Assembly: GCA_033002965.1 (NCBI GenBank)
Contig: JAURVB010013882.1
Span: 7,501 to 71,500, forward strand
DNA from: Piper betle
Taxonomy: Eukaryota; Streptophyta; Magnoliopsida; Piperales; Piperaceae
DNA: 64,000 nt
Direction: 5' to 3'
The position numbers and the translations under genes are program-made. A model generated the notes under the pieces. That model ran no database searches. It saw only the letters and a program-made list of their open reading frames with translations, and had not been told where the DNA came from. Shown one piece after another: positions 50,190 to 62,108 of the stretch (its first letter is position 1; every line of letters starts with the position of its first letter).

Positions 50190-50311
50190 CGGCCGGCATG
50201 AGCTCCTCGGCGGTGACAGGGGGCACGAAGCGCTGGCATGATGCCGGCGCCCTCGATGAGGCCGAGGAGGACACTGCCGGCGATGGCGGATTGGACGGTG
50301 GAGCGGAGCAA
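50190..50311 (-). pseudogene. Captured TIM17-like gene fragment
   Basis: On the minus strand the frame reads LLRSTVQSAIAGSVLLGLIE then GAGIM, close to the last membrane helix of plant TIM17 (GGVLLALIEGAGIMLN), a subunit of the mitochondrial inner-membrane import channel. After GAGIM another frame gives FVPPVTAEELMPAAAPA, which resembles TIM17 C-terminal tails, so the piece carries a frame break. It lies next to the right inverted end of the 4.2-kb element and lacks the rest of the gene. Confidence 0.55.
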
Positions 50312-50449
50312 AACGCCGAACTGTGGATTTCTATCGAAACATATGCAGAGGGGCGGGATTTTTATCCCAGCCGTCCGATCTCAATCGGACGGCTCTAAAC
50401 AAACTCGAGCACAGCCATGTTGGCTGTGCTCTATTACAGGAATCTTTTC

Positions 50450-50452
<3 letters not shown>

Positions 50453-50494
<42 letters not shown>
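50453..50494. repeat. (TA)n microsatellite, right edge of the 4.2-kb element
   Basis: About 21 TA units directly abut the element's inverted end. Confidence 0.9.
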
Positions 50495-50496
<2 letters not shown>

Positions 50497-51290
50497 TTGA
50501 TGGATGGATACTCATTTACATTCTCCTCCTCCTGTCAGCCCATTTATAATTATTCCTGATTTTTTTCCTTTTCTTTTGATCTTTTTACCCAAAAAAACAA
50601 CTTTTTTAATATTATTGGTGGTGTGAGAGAATTATGTATAATTGTAAAAAAAGAAAGAAAAACAAATTGAATTATCTAAAATACCTTCAATTTATAAAAT
50701 AAGATGAATTTATCAAAATTTTAAAAAATTGCCTGCTGAGTTGCTACTTCTAAGTCTTGGAAGGTCATATTTGGCCATCCTAAGGTCGGGTGACCATAGA
50801 TCTTGTCGGCCTTTGCCTTTAGACGGCCAGACCTATCGGGGCTAGGTGGTTGTAAAACTCGTGATTCGAGTCAGAGTTTTACATTAACGAACTAATCAAT
50901 TCAATAATTAGTTTGAGTCGAGTCAATTTTATAAACCGCATACTGAGTTGAGGCCAGCCATGAATTATGAGCGAGTAGGGTCAAGTGTACCTAAATATAT
51001 AATAATAACGTTGAAAAAATGATGAGACATGAGTTATCAAAGTATAGGAAAGTATGTAGCATATGTTTTTATATATTTGATCGTATAATTATTTTTAGGT
51101 CGAATAATGTATTAGGACGTGTTATAGGGCAGTTTGGGTGGGTTATTAGTTATTGAACATATCATTGTGATATTATGGTGTGTGTTATATTTTATGAGAT
51201 TTTTTCCTTATTTTTAGATTTTTTAAGATATATTACGAGTAGTTATTATTTTTTACTCAACTTACAGTCTAAGTCAAATTTTAATCACCA
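50495..51290. repeat. Dispersed repeat related to the interior of the 2.9-kb element
   Basis: About 51085-51260 (GGACGTGTTA, GGGTGGGTTATTAGTTAT, CATTGTGATATTATGGTGTG, then TTTTATGAGATTTTTT) matches, in inverted orientation, about 39835-40020. A GATTCGAGTC/GAGTCGAGTC pair lies at 50860-50940. It appears to be a copy of the same internal repeat without the (TA)n ends. No gene is seen. Confidence 0.6.
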
Positions 51291-51710
51291 CATTACCACC
51301 CAACTTCACCCCAACACCTCCCCCAAACCCTTGACGCCGCCTTGATTCATGTCATCGACGTCGCCTCGAGCCTCCGCTCCATTGCCGATCAACACCGCCA
51401 ATCACCACCAACACGTAGCCAAGTCATATCCTATCCTTCCAGCCACAGTCTCCACAAAGCAGAGAAGGTCATGAGTTCACACACCCTCCTGACGCGATTT
51501 TGCCAATACTGTGCCGCCCAGACCACCACCGGCCACAGTGCCACCATCTCTATTTCGACGATCTCATCGTCCCTCCACCGCGTGTGCTGCTGCTGAGATA
51601 GGCCAAAGGCCGCTGCTTGGGTGACCCCTAGCTAGGGCACCACTGCCCGGCTCCGATCGCCATCGGCAAGCCCTCACCACCTTAACCAATAACCCTTCAA
51701 CCTTCCCCGA

Positions 51711-52195
51711 CCAAAGTGGAGCTTGGAGCCGCCCTCCTTGCCGAAGATCACCACTTCCATCTCCTGTCGCCTCTGTTTTCCCATTTTTGCCGAGCCGTCA
51801 CCGCCGACCTCATCGTCCCTATAGACACATCGAGCTCGCTGAGCCAGCGCCAACAGTACCCCATTCCACCACCATTCCACCAGCTAGCCACAACCGGCAA
51901 CAGTGTCCAGAATCTCACTGGTGATTCACCAGAATCTCACCAAAAATTACTTACCAAAGTGGAGCCTGGCGCCGCCCTCCTTGCCGAAGATCACCACTTC
52001 CATCTCCTGTCGCCTCTGTTTTCCCATTTTTGCCGAGCCGTCACCGCCGACCTCATCGTCCCTATAGACACATCGAGCTCGCTGAGCCAGCGCCAACAGT
52101 ACCCCATTCCACCACCATTCCACCAGCTAGCCACAACCGGCAACAGTGTCCAGAATCTCACTGGTGATTCACTAGAATCTCACCAAAAATTACCG
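51711..52195 (+). repeat. 243-base tandem duplication with continuous reading frame
   Basis: Two nearly identical copies (51711-51953 and 51954-about 52195) both start CCAAAGTGGAGC.TGG and run to CACCAAAAATTAC. The period is 243, or 81 codons, so one plus-strand frame stays open through both copies (51716-52258). The encoded Pro/Ser/His-rich sequence matches nothing I know. Near-identity suggests a recent event. Confidence 0.85.
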
Positions 52196-54483
52196 AAATT
52201 CACCAAAAATCGCCTAATTTTAGTTGAATTTCATTCTCAAAGACCCGATCAAACATAAGACACCGCCAAGCACCGAATTTGAGTTCAAAGGCATGCAACC
52301 CTAATCGGCACCGATTGTCGTCGATTGTTTTTTAAAATTGATGATTATTAGCATGACATGTTAGGATTGATTGTTTGACATGATGAATACCTAAGGGTGG
52401 ATGAAGTGATATTTGTATGATTTGAGTTGTGTTAAATGAATACTAATGATCTAATTAGGTAAATTAAATCTAAGCATGCTAATTGACTGGAACATAACTT
52501 AGAAAAATATAATAAAAACGGTATGAATAGGATGAGCTAGAAATATTTTTATACTAATGATTGTTTGACTGTTGATGGGTGATGAGTGTATTGTGAGCAT
52601 GATGTCTATGATGAGTTTGATGCATCATTCAATTAGCAGGCATTAGCTTCTATATTTGATGTGTAGGTACGGAGTAGGAGTTCGCCGCCTAGGCACATGG
52701 ACGCGATTGGAGCTTCTACTAGGTCCATTTTGGTTTGACTTCTCTACTCTGTCGTGTTTTGTTTTAATAGGTAAGTGGACATGTCAAGAGGTGGATTTAT
52801 TGTATCTCACTCTACACGGGGCATCTAGTCATTTGAGATTTCCGGATTTATAACCCTCAAGGATGAGATCCCTCGAGTTTGTTTTTGAAACTCAGATCCA
52901 ACTCACTATGCCTTCAAACCTATTATATTGAAATCCCTACCAGGCCTATGTATATATAATTTTTCTAATTTTTAGTAAGATGTAAGATGAGGGAAAGCCG
53001 ACAGCCGCATCTTGAAATAGGGCTTATGTTCTCCAAAGCGGGCTTTTGAATTGGTGAGTGTTTGTTCCATTCCCGAAGGATCCTGATAACTCCACATTTT
53101 GGTTCCTCAAACCCGAAGAAGTGTTAAGGTTTATAGGTACTGCTATACAATGCATGTCTAGACTTGTGGTTTCAAAAGGTATTGAAGGAGCATGCCTAAG
53201 AGTACATGGCCTCTATGATTTTCTCACGCAAGGGATAGTTTAAAGTGGCTAATATATGAGGATAAGATAGAAAGGGGATGCTGTCACGCGAGGTCGATGA
53301 CTCCTATTATTGCCCTTATGAGAGTTCTATAAGAAAGAGTAATAAGGTTTTCATTCAATAAGAGAGTCAGCTCTCATATGTCAGTTTCTTACTAGTTATT
53401 TTTGGGCCGGTAACACTTGTTACTAATGTCTTTTTATTATATATGTAGATAAGAACTGCGAGGAATAAGAGCTGTCGGAACCGCGGAGAAGCAGTATTGA
53501 AATCGCGCACACATGTACTTGCCGAGTGTAACTAGTGATGATGATGTGTGTTGAACAACAAATGATGAAATTGAAATACTATTATGTGAATAGTTATAAA
53601 TATCTTGCATGTAAATAAAATAGAGAATGGAAAATGAGTAGGTGAGCAATAGCACTTAGACTCGGCTCATATGATGAGGAAAGTAAGGTTATCTAGAATG
53701 TATAACGAATATTGTATTTGGACTGGTTGTGGATTTTATTGTTATAGACATATACTATTTGTCGTTGAGAGGGTGGCCCTTATTGTACTTTTATTGGAGA
53801 CTTTGTCTGTTTTATTTTAAAAATATGCATTTTTTTAAAACTTTTTGTTTCTTTGGTTTGTTTGTATGCTTATGTGTATATCATAGCATGCATGTAGGAT
53901 AATATTAGAACCTAAACATCTCATCCATGATTTACATGTTGCATCATTATCTTGAAAAACAGAGGGTAGACCCAAGTCAACTTAAATTGAATCAAGTAAA
54001 TTAGCAAACGATTCGATCGCCGATAATATTTCCAAGTTGGTTCACATGTGAACCGAAACAGGATATTACAGTGACAGGTCAAAAAATATGAAAATAATCT
54101 TACCATTATTAAAGAATTTCCACTCTTTAATAATTTCGATGACAAAAATTTTTAAAATGCATGGATTGTAAGGTTCTTCAATTTGGTCCCACATCTAATA
54201 CTTATTAGAGTAAATTTTTATTTATAAGTAAGAACGTACTATTTGCTAGGTGATAACTCAAAATAATAATAATAATAATCTTGTCGTCATTGAAGAATTT
54301 CCCATTTTAAGAATTATGTTTAATTTTTTAGTACTAAATAATATTAAAAAATATTTCCCAATTCTTTGAATAAAAAACTATTTTTTCTTTCCTTCTTTTT
54401 TCTTGGTTGATCCATTGTGGACATATATTGCATGCCAATTTTCCATCTCATCATGGGATAATCTCGACACTTCAGCTGATCAA
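52196..54483. other. Unclassified repeat-like intergenic DNA
   Basis: Short plus-strand frames (52656-52853, 53058-53243) give peptides without known domains. The texture (GC-rich head, AT-rich body, short broken frames) resembles a decayed large non-coding retrotransposon derivative, but I found no LTR pair. Positions 53500-54480 are AT-rich and empty. Confidence 0.35.
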
Positions 54484-54486
54484 TAT

Positions 54487-54540
<54 letters not shown>
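54484..54540. repeat. (TA)n microsatellite, left edge of the 3.7-kb element
   Basis: About 28 TA units with one interruption (AATA near 54497). Confidence 0.9.
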
Positions 54541-54543
<3 letters not shown>

Positions 54544-55119
54544 CAGTGCTATAGTACGCTGCCTCACGTGGAACGTTGGATCTAATCCAACAGTCCACAA
54601 TCAATCCCCCCCCACAAAACCCACTCCGCCGACCGCCCGGGCCCAGCCCGCCGGCCGCCCAGGCCCCGCTCGCCGGCCGCCCAGGCCCCGCTCGCCGGCC
54701 GCCCAGGCCCCGCTCGCCGGCCGCCCAGGCCCCGCTCCCTGGCCACCCCTGCTCCCGCCCCGCAGGCCGCCCCTGCCCTCGCCCCGCCATTGACGCTACC
54801 CCCGCCAGCCTCCCCTGGCCCCTCCCCGCCCTCGTCGGCCACCGCAGCATCAGCCGCAGCCCCCGCCCTCGCTCGTAGCCGCCTACCCACAGTCGCGAAT
54901 CCCTCCCCCCCCCGGCCCGTCGCCGCAGTCCCACCCCCGCCCCACCGGCAGCCGCGGCCCCGTCCGCGTTCCCCACCACCTATGTGCCCCTGCTCACAGC
55001 CGCCGCCCCACCCTCACCATTCCCCCAACTCCTCTCCTCCTCACCCCCCCCGGTGGGTCGCCAGCGGTGGGGTGGCGCGGCAAAAGAGAGCGGGGGGGGG
55101 GGTGTGAGAACATGGGAGG

Positions 55120-56330
55120 GTAAAATCGTAATAAAAACTTTACTTGGTCCCAGACTAGAGTTCATATTACAAAATAAATTAAAAAAATAAAATTTTTGTA
55201 TAATAAAAACTTGATTCGATCTCGCACGAGATCGAGTTAATATTACGAAATAAATTTAAAAAAAATAAAATAATTTTATAATAAAAACTTTATTCGGTCC
55301 CACATGAGACCGGCGCCGCATATTTCCTAGCAAGCCCATCCAGCCCCGAGGCAGCGACAATGTTGGCCAGCGGGTTGCCGGTGGCAAGGTCGCCGGCAGG
55401 GGTGGCGTGCCAAAACAAATGAGGAAGAAACAGGGGAGAGTATTTTGGTAATAAAAATTTTACTTAATCGAACTCAAGTTAAAATAATTTATTACGGAAT
55501 TATTTTATTTTTTTAAATTTATTTTGTAATAAAAATGTATTCGGTAATAAAGTTATTTTGTAATAAAAACTTGACTCGGTCCCGCACATGATCGAGTCAG
55601 GTTTTTATTACAAAATTATTTTATATTTTTTAAATTTATTTCATATTATTGACTTGATCCCTACTAGAGTCAAGTTTTTATTACGAAATTATTTTTAAAA
55701 AAATTTATTCAATAATATTAATTTGACTCCGGTCGAGATCGGGATTGAGTCAAGTTTTTATTTTATAATATTTTATTTTATAGTTATGTATTTTTTAAAA
55801 AAATTTAAAAATTATTGTGAAATAAATTAAAAATATAAAATAATATTTTTTAATTTGACTCCAGTCGAGATCGGGATCGAGTCAAGTTTTTATTTTATAA
55901 TATTTTATTTTATGGTTTTGTATTTTTTTAAAATTTAAAAATTATTGCGAAATAAATTAAAATTTTAAAATAATATTTTTTAATTTGACTCCAGTCAAGA
56001 TTGGCGAGACGATGTAGGGCAGGGGAGGGGGAGACGGCGCAGGGCGGGGGCAGGGGCGGCGGGAGGGGGTCAGGGGTGGCAGGAGGCGGGGCTTGGGCCG
56101 GTGGGGGGCAGGGGCAGCGGGTGTGGGGGAGCGGGGGAAGGGTGTGGGTGGCGGCGGGGAGGTGGTCGGCAAGCAGCGACGTCAGCAGGGAGTGAGTCAA
56201 ATTTTTATTTTATGTTATTTTATTTTAAAATTTTATTTCATAAAATTGACTCGAGTCTGGAGCAAGTCAAGTTTTTATTTTATTATATTTTATTTTTAAT
56301 ATTTATTTCGTAAATTTAACTCGAGTTAGG
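55120..56330. repeat. Palindromic GACTCGAGTC units, copy set 3 (diverged)
   Basis: Degenerate units: AATAAAAACTTGACTCGGTC, GAGTCAAGTTTTTATTACGA, TTATTTCGTAATATTGA. Two near-identical stretches occur at 55725-55845 and 55852-55975 (TTTGACTCC.GTCGAGATCGG, then GAGTCAAGTTTTTATTTTAT). A GC-rich insert lies at 56000-56190. Confidence 0.75.
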
Positions 56331-57664
56331 ACCCGGTTAATTATCAATTACCCGGTCAAGTAGAAAGTATTAGTTAACCGGTTAAGTATTTTTACCCGGT
56401 TAAGTAAACCATTCCATTTAACCGTTTAAACTAGTAAAGTGAACCGTATCACTTACCCATTTACCCAGCAACGAAGTGTGTTTTCATAAACCCTAGGCCT
56501 TCTTTCATTTTATAAGGAGAAGGAGGGGGGCGTCATGCACATAAGCTCCTTGGACAAACGCCGGCTTCCCCATTGTTTTGGTAAGTTTCTTCCTCTCTTC
56601 TTCTTAGTTTGCATGCATACATATGATCAAAGATTATAATACAAGATAATCATGGAAACTAAGACCTGAAATCAACAAGAAAAAGGGAGGATGTAATTGG
56701 ATTAGAACCAGGAATTCACCCACGAACATAAGTTGCTGCCGTGCAGCAATTCTTGTGTGTTTGTGATTAATTACAGCAACAAGTCATAATCTTTTGCTAA
56801 TCAATTGCTGCATCAACGTCCTTACTCATGTTGTAGTAATTAAAGGTGAGATTTCATAGAATTTACAGCCAAGAATGGTAGCACGTCCTGCTGAAATTGC
56901 CAAGGATGGTAGCACGTCCTGCTGAATTGCAGCAACAGCACCATGGTGTTTGTGTCACGACCAGTTGCATTCACGCGTCCCCTTCTTCCCGCACAACAAC
57001 CCAACGCCCTACAGCGTGGTATATGCAACTGGTCGTGACACAAATGCCATGGTGCTGTTGCTGCAATTCAGCAGGACGTGCTACCATCCTTGGCAATTTC
57101 AGCAGGACGTGCTACCATTCTTGGCTGTAAATTCTATGAAATCTCACCTTTAATTACTACAACATGAGTAAGGACGTTGATGCAGCAACTGATTAGCAAA
57201 AGATTATGACCTGTTACTGTAATTAATCACAAACACACAAGAATTACTGCACGGCAGCAACTTATGTTCGTGGGTGAATTCGTGGTTCTAATCCAGTTAC
57301 ATCCTCCCTTTTTCTTGTTGATTTCAGGTCTTAGTTTCCATGATTATCTTGTATTATAATCTTTGATCATATGTATGCATGCAAACTAAGAAGAAGAGAG
57401 GAAGAAACTTACCAAAACAATGGGGAAGCCGGCGTTTGTCCAAGGAGCTTATGTGCATGACGCCCCCCCCTCCTTCTCCTTATAAAATGAAAGAAGGCCT
57501 AGGGTTTATGAAAACACACTTCGTTGCCGGGTAAATGGGTAAGTAATACGGTTCACTTTACTAGTTTAAACGGTTAAATGGTATGGTTTACTTAACCGGG
57601 TAAAAATACTTAGCCGGTTAACTAATACTTTCTACTTGACCGGGTAATTGATAATTAACCGGGT
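56331..57664. repeat. 1.33-kb near-perfect hairpin (inverted repeat, ~640-base arms)
   Basis: The left arm (56331-about 56970) and right arm (about 57025-57664) are reverse complements with only scattered differences, around a loop of about 55 bases. The outer ends are ACCCGGTTAATTATCAATTA and its complement. The arms hold several AACCGGTTAA/ACCCGGTTAAG motifs, a TAAACCCTAGG stretch, an ATTGTTTTG|GTAAGTTTC donor-like site and a short direct repeat (GGTAGCACGTCCTGCTGAA, twice). There is no protein frame. A transcript would form about 640 bp of duplex, a natural substrate for DICER-LIKE enzymes. It may be a fold-back transposon or an inverted gene duplication; no target duplication is visible. 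Confidence 0.9.
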
Positions 57665-58278
57665 AGCGGGTAAATAATTTATATGAATTCATGGATACCA
57701 ACGTTCGATCCCACCGCGTCGAATATATATATATATATTACGAAAATGCCATCGCTCCTTCTTTCCCCGCGTGTTTTGTCGCACCACCGCCGGCAGTGAA
57801 GCAGGTGACGCCGGCGTGGAGGTGGCCAGGGCAGCAGACGGCGGGGAGGAGCTTGGTTGACGGGCGGGGTGGCAGCGAGGGTGGGGGCGAAACGGGCGGC
57901 TGGGAGGGTGGCGAAAACAAGGCAGGGGGGGCGGGGCCGCGGCGGGGGTGGGGCGAAATAGGCTGCGTGGGGGCAGGGAACCGGGCGGGGGTGGGGGAAC
58001 ACTAGGCAGGTGGGGGGAGGGCTGCGGGCGGGGACGAGGTGGCGGAGGGGGCAGGGGGAATAGGGCAGGGGAAGGCTGTGGGTGGGGGGCGAGGCAGCGG
58101 ACGGGCCGGGGGAAACAGGGCAGTTGGGGGAGGGTTGCGGGCGGGGGCGGCGGCGGCGTGGGGCAGTGGGGGAAGGAAAGTGATGGAAAGAATGTTGGCC
58201 ATTGGATTTCGATCCAACGACCACTATAATTGATGCTGCCTATGCGCCGCCTTATTCGGTAGTGCATAATAAAATTTT

Positions 58279-58280
<2 letters not shown>

Positions 58281-58339
<59 letters not shown>
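58281..58339. repeat. (TA)n microsatellite, right edge of the 3.7-kb element
   Basis: About 29 TA units. The 285 bases after it, before the kinase stop codon, hold no gene and should contain the kinase 3' UTR. Confidence 0.9.
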
Positions 58340-58344
<5 letters not shown>

Positions 58345-58624
58345 GCCGTCGACGAGATGTAGTAAATGTAGTACATAAATAAATACATACATCTAGTCTG
58401 GTTAATTCTAAAGCCACCCCAGTTGATCATATATATATATATACTTCCCAGTAGCGTGGAGTACTGGCCGCCACTGTACCGGCGGTGATTAATTAATTAA
58501 CCTGATCAGTTACGGCCAGACGACGTACTATACGTAGCTCCCTGATCATGATCATGCATGTCATGTAGAATGGCTAGCCAGCGAGCTAACTAAACTTAGC
58601 TAATAATATAACAGACCGTGGAGG

Positions 58625-61600
58625 CTAGCGTGGGTCACGATGATCATGAGCTGCGTCGTCTCCGTTAATGTCGATGGCCAGCTTCCGGAGGCGATTCAAC
58701 TCTGGGAGGATCACTTTAGCGAGGTCAGGACGGTCCTTGCGGCGGAGCTCAGTGCATCGCAAAGCCAACTTGGCATAAGCAATGAGCTCGTCCAATGGCC
58801 AATCGGGGACGGAGGGGTCCAATAGTTGTGGGAAGGTGCCCATGTCAAGGGCACGCTCCACATGGTGGGTCAGCCCCATTGGGGGCTTGGCCGTCACAAT
58901 CTGGAGCAGCATCACGCCCAAGGAGTAGATGTCGGATTTGGTCCCAAGCATGCCCGTCTGCTGGTACTCCGGGTCTATGTAATGGAAGGTCCCTGCAGTG
59001 GAGGTGAGCCGGTACTGGGTGACGCTGTCCGCAACCGACGGCGGCACCAAGCGTGAAAGCCCCACGTCGCTTATTTTGCTTACAAAGTTGCGGTCCAGCA
59101 GGATGTTGCCGGGCTTGAGATCCCTGTGGACGATGGGCTCTGGCTTTGTCTGATGGAGGAATAGGAGGGCGGTGGCTATCTCGGCCGCGATCTTGAACCG
59201 GGTAGCCCAGGGGATGGGAGGGCAGTTCCCCCGTCTCGCCAACCGCTCCTCGAGGCTTCCATTGTCCATGAACTCATACACAAGGCAGCCGTATTCGGGG
59301 CACGCTCCCAGGAGGAGCACCATGTTGGGATGCCGAATGCAACTAAGCACCTCCACCTATAGTGTATATATCAATTAATTAATTACTTTTAATTCATTCA
59401 TGATTAATTAATAATAATAATAATATGCCAGAATAATTATACAAATATATATATATATATACGCATGCATATCGCCTACCTCCTGTTGGAACTGCTTTCT
59501 GCCCTGTGCTGCACCTGGGCGTAGGAGTTTGATGGCAACGGGTGTGTGGTCGAGAGTGGCCTTGTAGACGGGGCCGTACCCACCCTCACCAATCTTTAGG
59601 GAGTGTGAGAAGGAGTGGGTAGCCAATTCGATCTCGTCAATGGTGTACTTGCGGTAGCGGACGTCGTTGTGTGCCAAGGCGTCTAGAGCCTTCCTCTTCT
59701 CCTCTCCCTCCCTCCTCGCCTTTAGCTCCGCCTGCTTCCTCTTCTGCGCCTCCATCTCCGCCACCCTCTGCGCCGCCTCCGCCTTTTCTATTGCCTCCCG
59801 GCATTTTTCCTTCTCCTTCTCTGCCATGGCCAGTGCCGCCTCCTCAGCCATCCTCGCCTCCTTGACCCTCCTCGCCTCCTCTACCTTCCATTGTCGCAGC
59901 TCTTGGGCCTGTAAATATTAATTAATTTGTTTATTGCATATAATTAATTATTTCTTACATTTATAATTTGATTAATTGAACAAAAGGATTTAAATGAAAA
60001 CTAATGCCTTCTGTTTGGCTGAAATGGCCTCTTTGCAAGCTGTGCTGTACATATCCATGGTCTGCTTCAATTCCAGCTTCAGCCTCTTCATCTCTGCTTC
60101 CATGTCTCTCTGGTGATCAAATAAGAAAATAATTAATTAAAAGAGTTAACTCAAATATTGAAAGATGCATATATTAATTGATCCACTTCAATCATGATAT
60201 CACTCGTATATGCGTACATAGCAGTCAATTCTAAGCTGTGGAAATTATATATTGATTTGCATGCATCTAATCAATTCAATGTATAATAATATAATAATTG
60301 CATTCTGCGTATACATGATACATGACATGTCACATACATACACACATGTATATATATATATATATATATAAATAAGATATAGGCGATGCTACTTACGACA
60401 GAGGAAGCTCTTGGGCTGTCCCCGGAGGTGGGGGAGAAATCGAAACCCTCAGCGGCGAAATCCAAAGACTGGAAGCCGATATTATCGAAGTCAAGGCTGT
60501 CGGCCTGGAAAAGGGAGCCGCGAGCACGGGGGTGGCGCTGGGCATGGGAGAGCTGCCGCTGTCATCTGAATTGCTTAAGTTGTTGACCAGCAGCTTATCA
60601 TTAGGAGGCCCATTCATGGCAGTAACGAGCTGGATGCGGACATTGGTACCGATGGCCCTCTGATCAGCCGACCTTCTTCTACCCGCAGCAATGCCGTGGG
60701 CGGACGGGGCAGGGCTTGAAGTCCACCCGGTGCCTCCCCTGTTTACGTACCCAAGTTTATTTATATACATATATCTACGAAAAACCACGCACGCCACATG
60801 TATACACATGTTACATTACATATAATGTTTCAATATTTAATACTTTTTTTATAAGTTATTTAAGTACAAAGTTAAGTTCTGACGATTACGCAGTACACAC
60901 ACGTGAATTATCTATAGAATTAAAATAATAATTTACTTATATTTATTAACTAGTTTTCTGTGTTAATAAATAAATAATGATCGAATATAATATAATATAC
61001 ATATATACACATATATAGTAATAAAAGAACACTGAATAATGAATTTACTTGACTAGTGTAGCGCCTGCATGTGGACGATCCATAATTTCCTTGAGCGGAG
61101 GAAGCCCTGAGCGGGGAGACGGCAAAGGCACCTGATTTGCGGAACGGAGTGTAAGCATCTTCCCCTTGGATATGACATAGACTGAGCAAAAATTCGGAGC
61201 ATTCTTTGACACGAAGGTTGGAACATCAGTGTGCCTGAATTTCCTGCAAATTCAAATAATCCGCGCGTGATGAATATAATCACGCCTATTTTATTTATAT
61301 TTCGATCGTGAGAATCGGGGTAGCTTAGATATTATCTATATACGAGATGTTTACCGTGTGAAGGCATTTCTTCCCGAGGCGCCGATGACCATCTTTTGGA
61401 TGTTATTGGCTTTGACGTAGTCTACAATGGCCCTTGAAGTGTCTGCGTCTTCCAATACTACCTCCTTCACCACAATCTGATCGAAATTTGGCTTTTACCT
61501 TAATCAGTCGTTTTCGTTTATTTAATTTATTTCTGAGTACCTTTGATATTCTTCCATACATACAATGATTCACATATACATGATTATTATACGGAATATG

Positions 61601-62077
61601 GTAAGCTTTGATCACTAGGCATCATGCTTCCGGTCAAGTGGGAAAATTAATTAATAAATCTCAAACAAATTACAAGAATATATAATTATTTATGCATTTC
61701 TGCGAGTAGCATCTATAATATATAATGCAATTCGCATGTGCTTATTTCAGTAAAAAATCATTAGTCATTTGTTTAAAATATAATTGAGCAACCACGCACG
61801 TATGTGCATATAGTTAAGCCATCTTCTAATTGCTAGCAATATATATATCATGCAAGTGCGATTATGTGCGTGCAAATATAAAGATGATCAGGAATGCATG
61901 CATACCCCTTTACGAGCACAGAAGCCTCGGAAAGGGAGGTAGAGCTGCTGCATCTCGGCCTCTACCAGCTCCCTGCTCGCCTCCGGACTTCCATCCGTCA
62001 TGGAGAAACTGTCTGCAACATGCGGCATCATTAATTAATATTATATATACTTGTAAATATGAATGCGAGTCTGTGTG

Positions 62078-62108
<31 letters not shown>

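Larger units (their letters stand above)
46241..50452. mobile_element. 4.2-kb (TA)n-flanked element with captured gene fragments
   Basis: The left end and the reverse complement of the right end agree over about 50 bases: GAGAAAGGATTGCTGTAAT against GAGGAAAAGATTCCTGTAAT, then GAGCACAGCCA..TGGCTGTGCTC in both. This last part is itself a hairpin. Next come CAGCCGTTGGATTCAATCCAACGGCTG on the left and AGCCGTCCGATC..AATCGGACGGCT on the right. The edges abut (TA)n at 46202-46240 and 50453-50494. The interior has a GC-rich block, the palindromic GACTCGAGTC array, a second GC-rich block and a TIM17-like fragment. There is no transposase. Confidence 0.85.
54541..58280. mobile_element. 3.7-kb (TA)n-bounded element containing a giant hairpin
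   Basis: It has the same build as the other (TA)n elements: (TA)n on both sides, a subterminal GTTGGATC.AATCCAAC palindrome near each end (54573-54591 and about 58203-58222), long C or G runs, GC-rich blocks at both ends and GACTCGAGTC-type units inside. The outermost bases of the two ends are only weakly alike, so the inverted-end evidence is poor and the interval could be two elements. A small (TA)n at 57722-57738 may mark an internal boundary. Confidence 0.5.

Noticed and set aside
54344..54979. 211-codon minus-strand frame
   Set aside because: Gly/Arg/Ala-rich translation of a short tandem repeat (GCCGGCCGCCCAGGCCCC) plus (TA)n; artefact of composition.
57689..58417. 242-codon minus-strand frame
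   Set aside because: It starts with Tyr/Ile repeats from (TA)n and continues as Pro-rich GC-biased sequence inside the element; no family motif.
60493..60516. A 23-base GT...AG stretch in kinase exon 5 that would repair the frame if spliced
   Set aside because: GTGCTCGCGGCTCCCTTTTC...AG is far shorter than any plant intron; a missing base is the simpler explanation.
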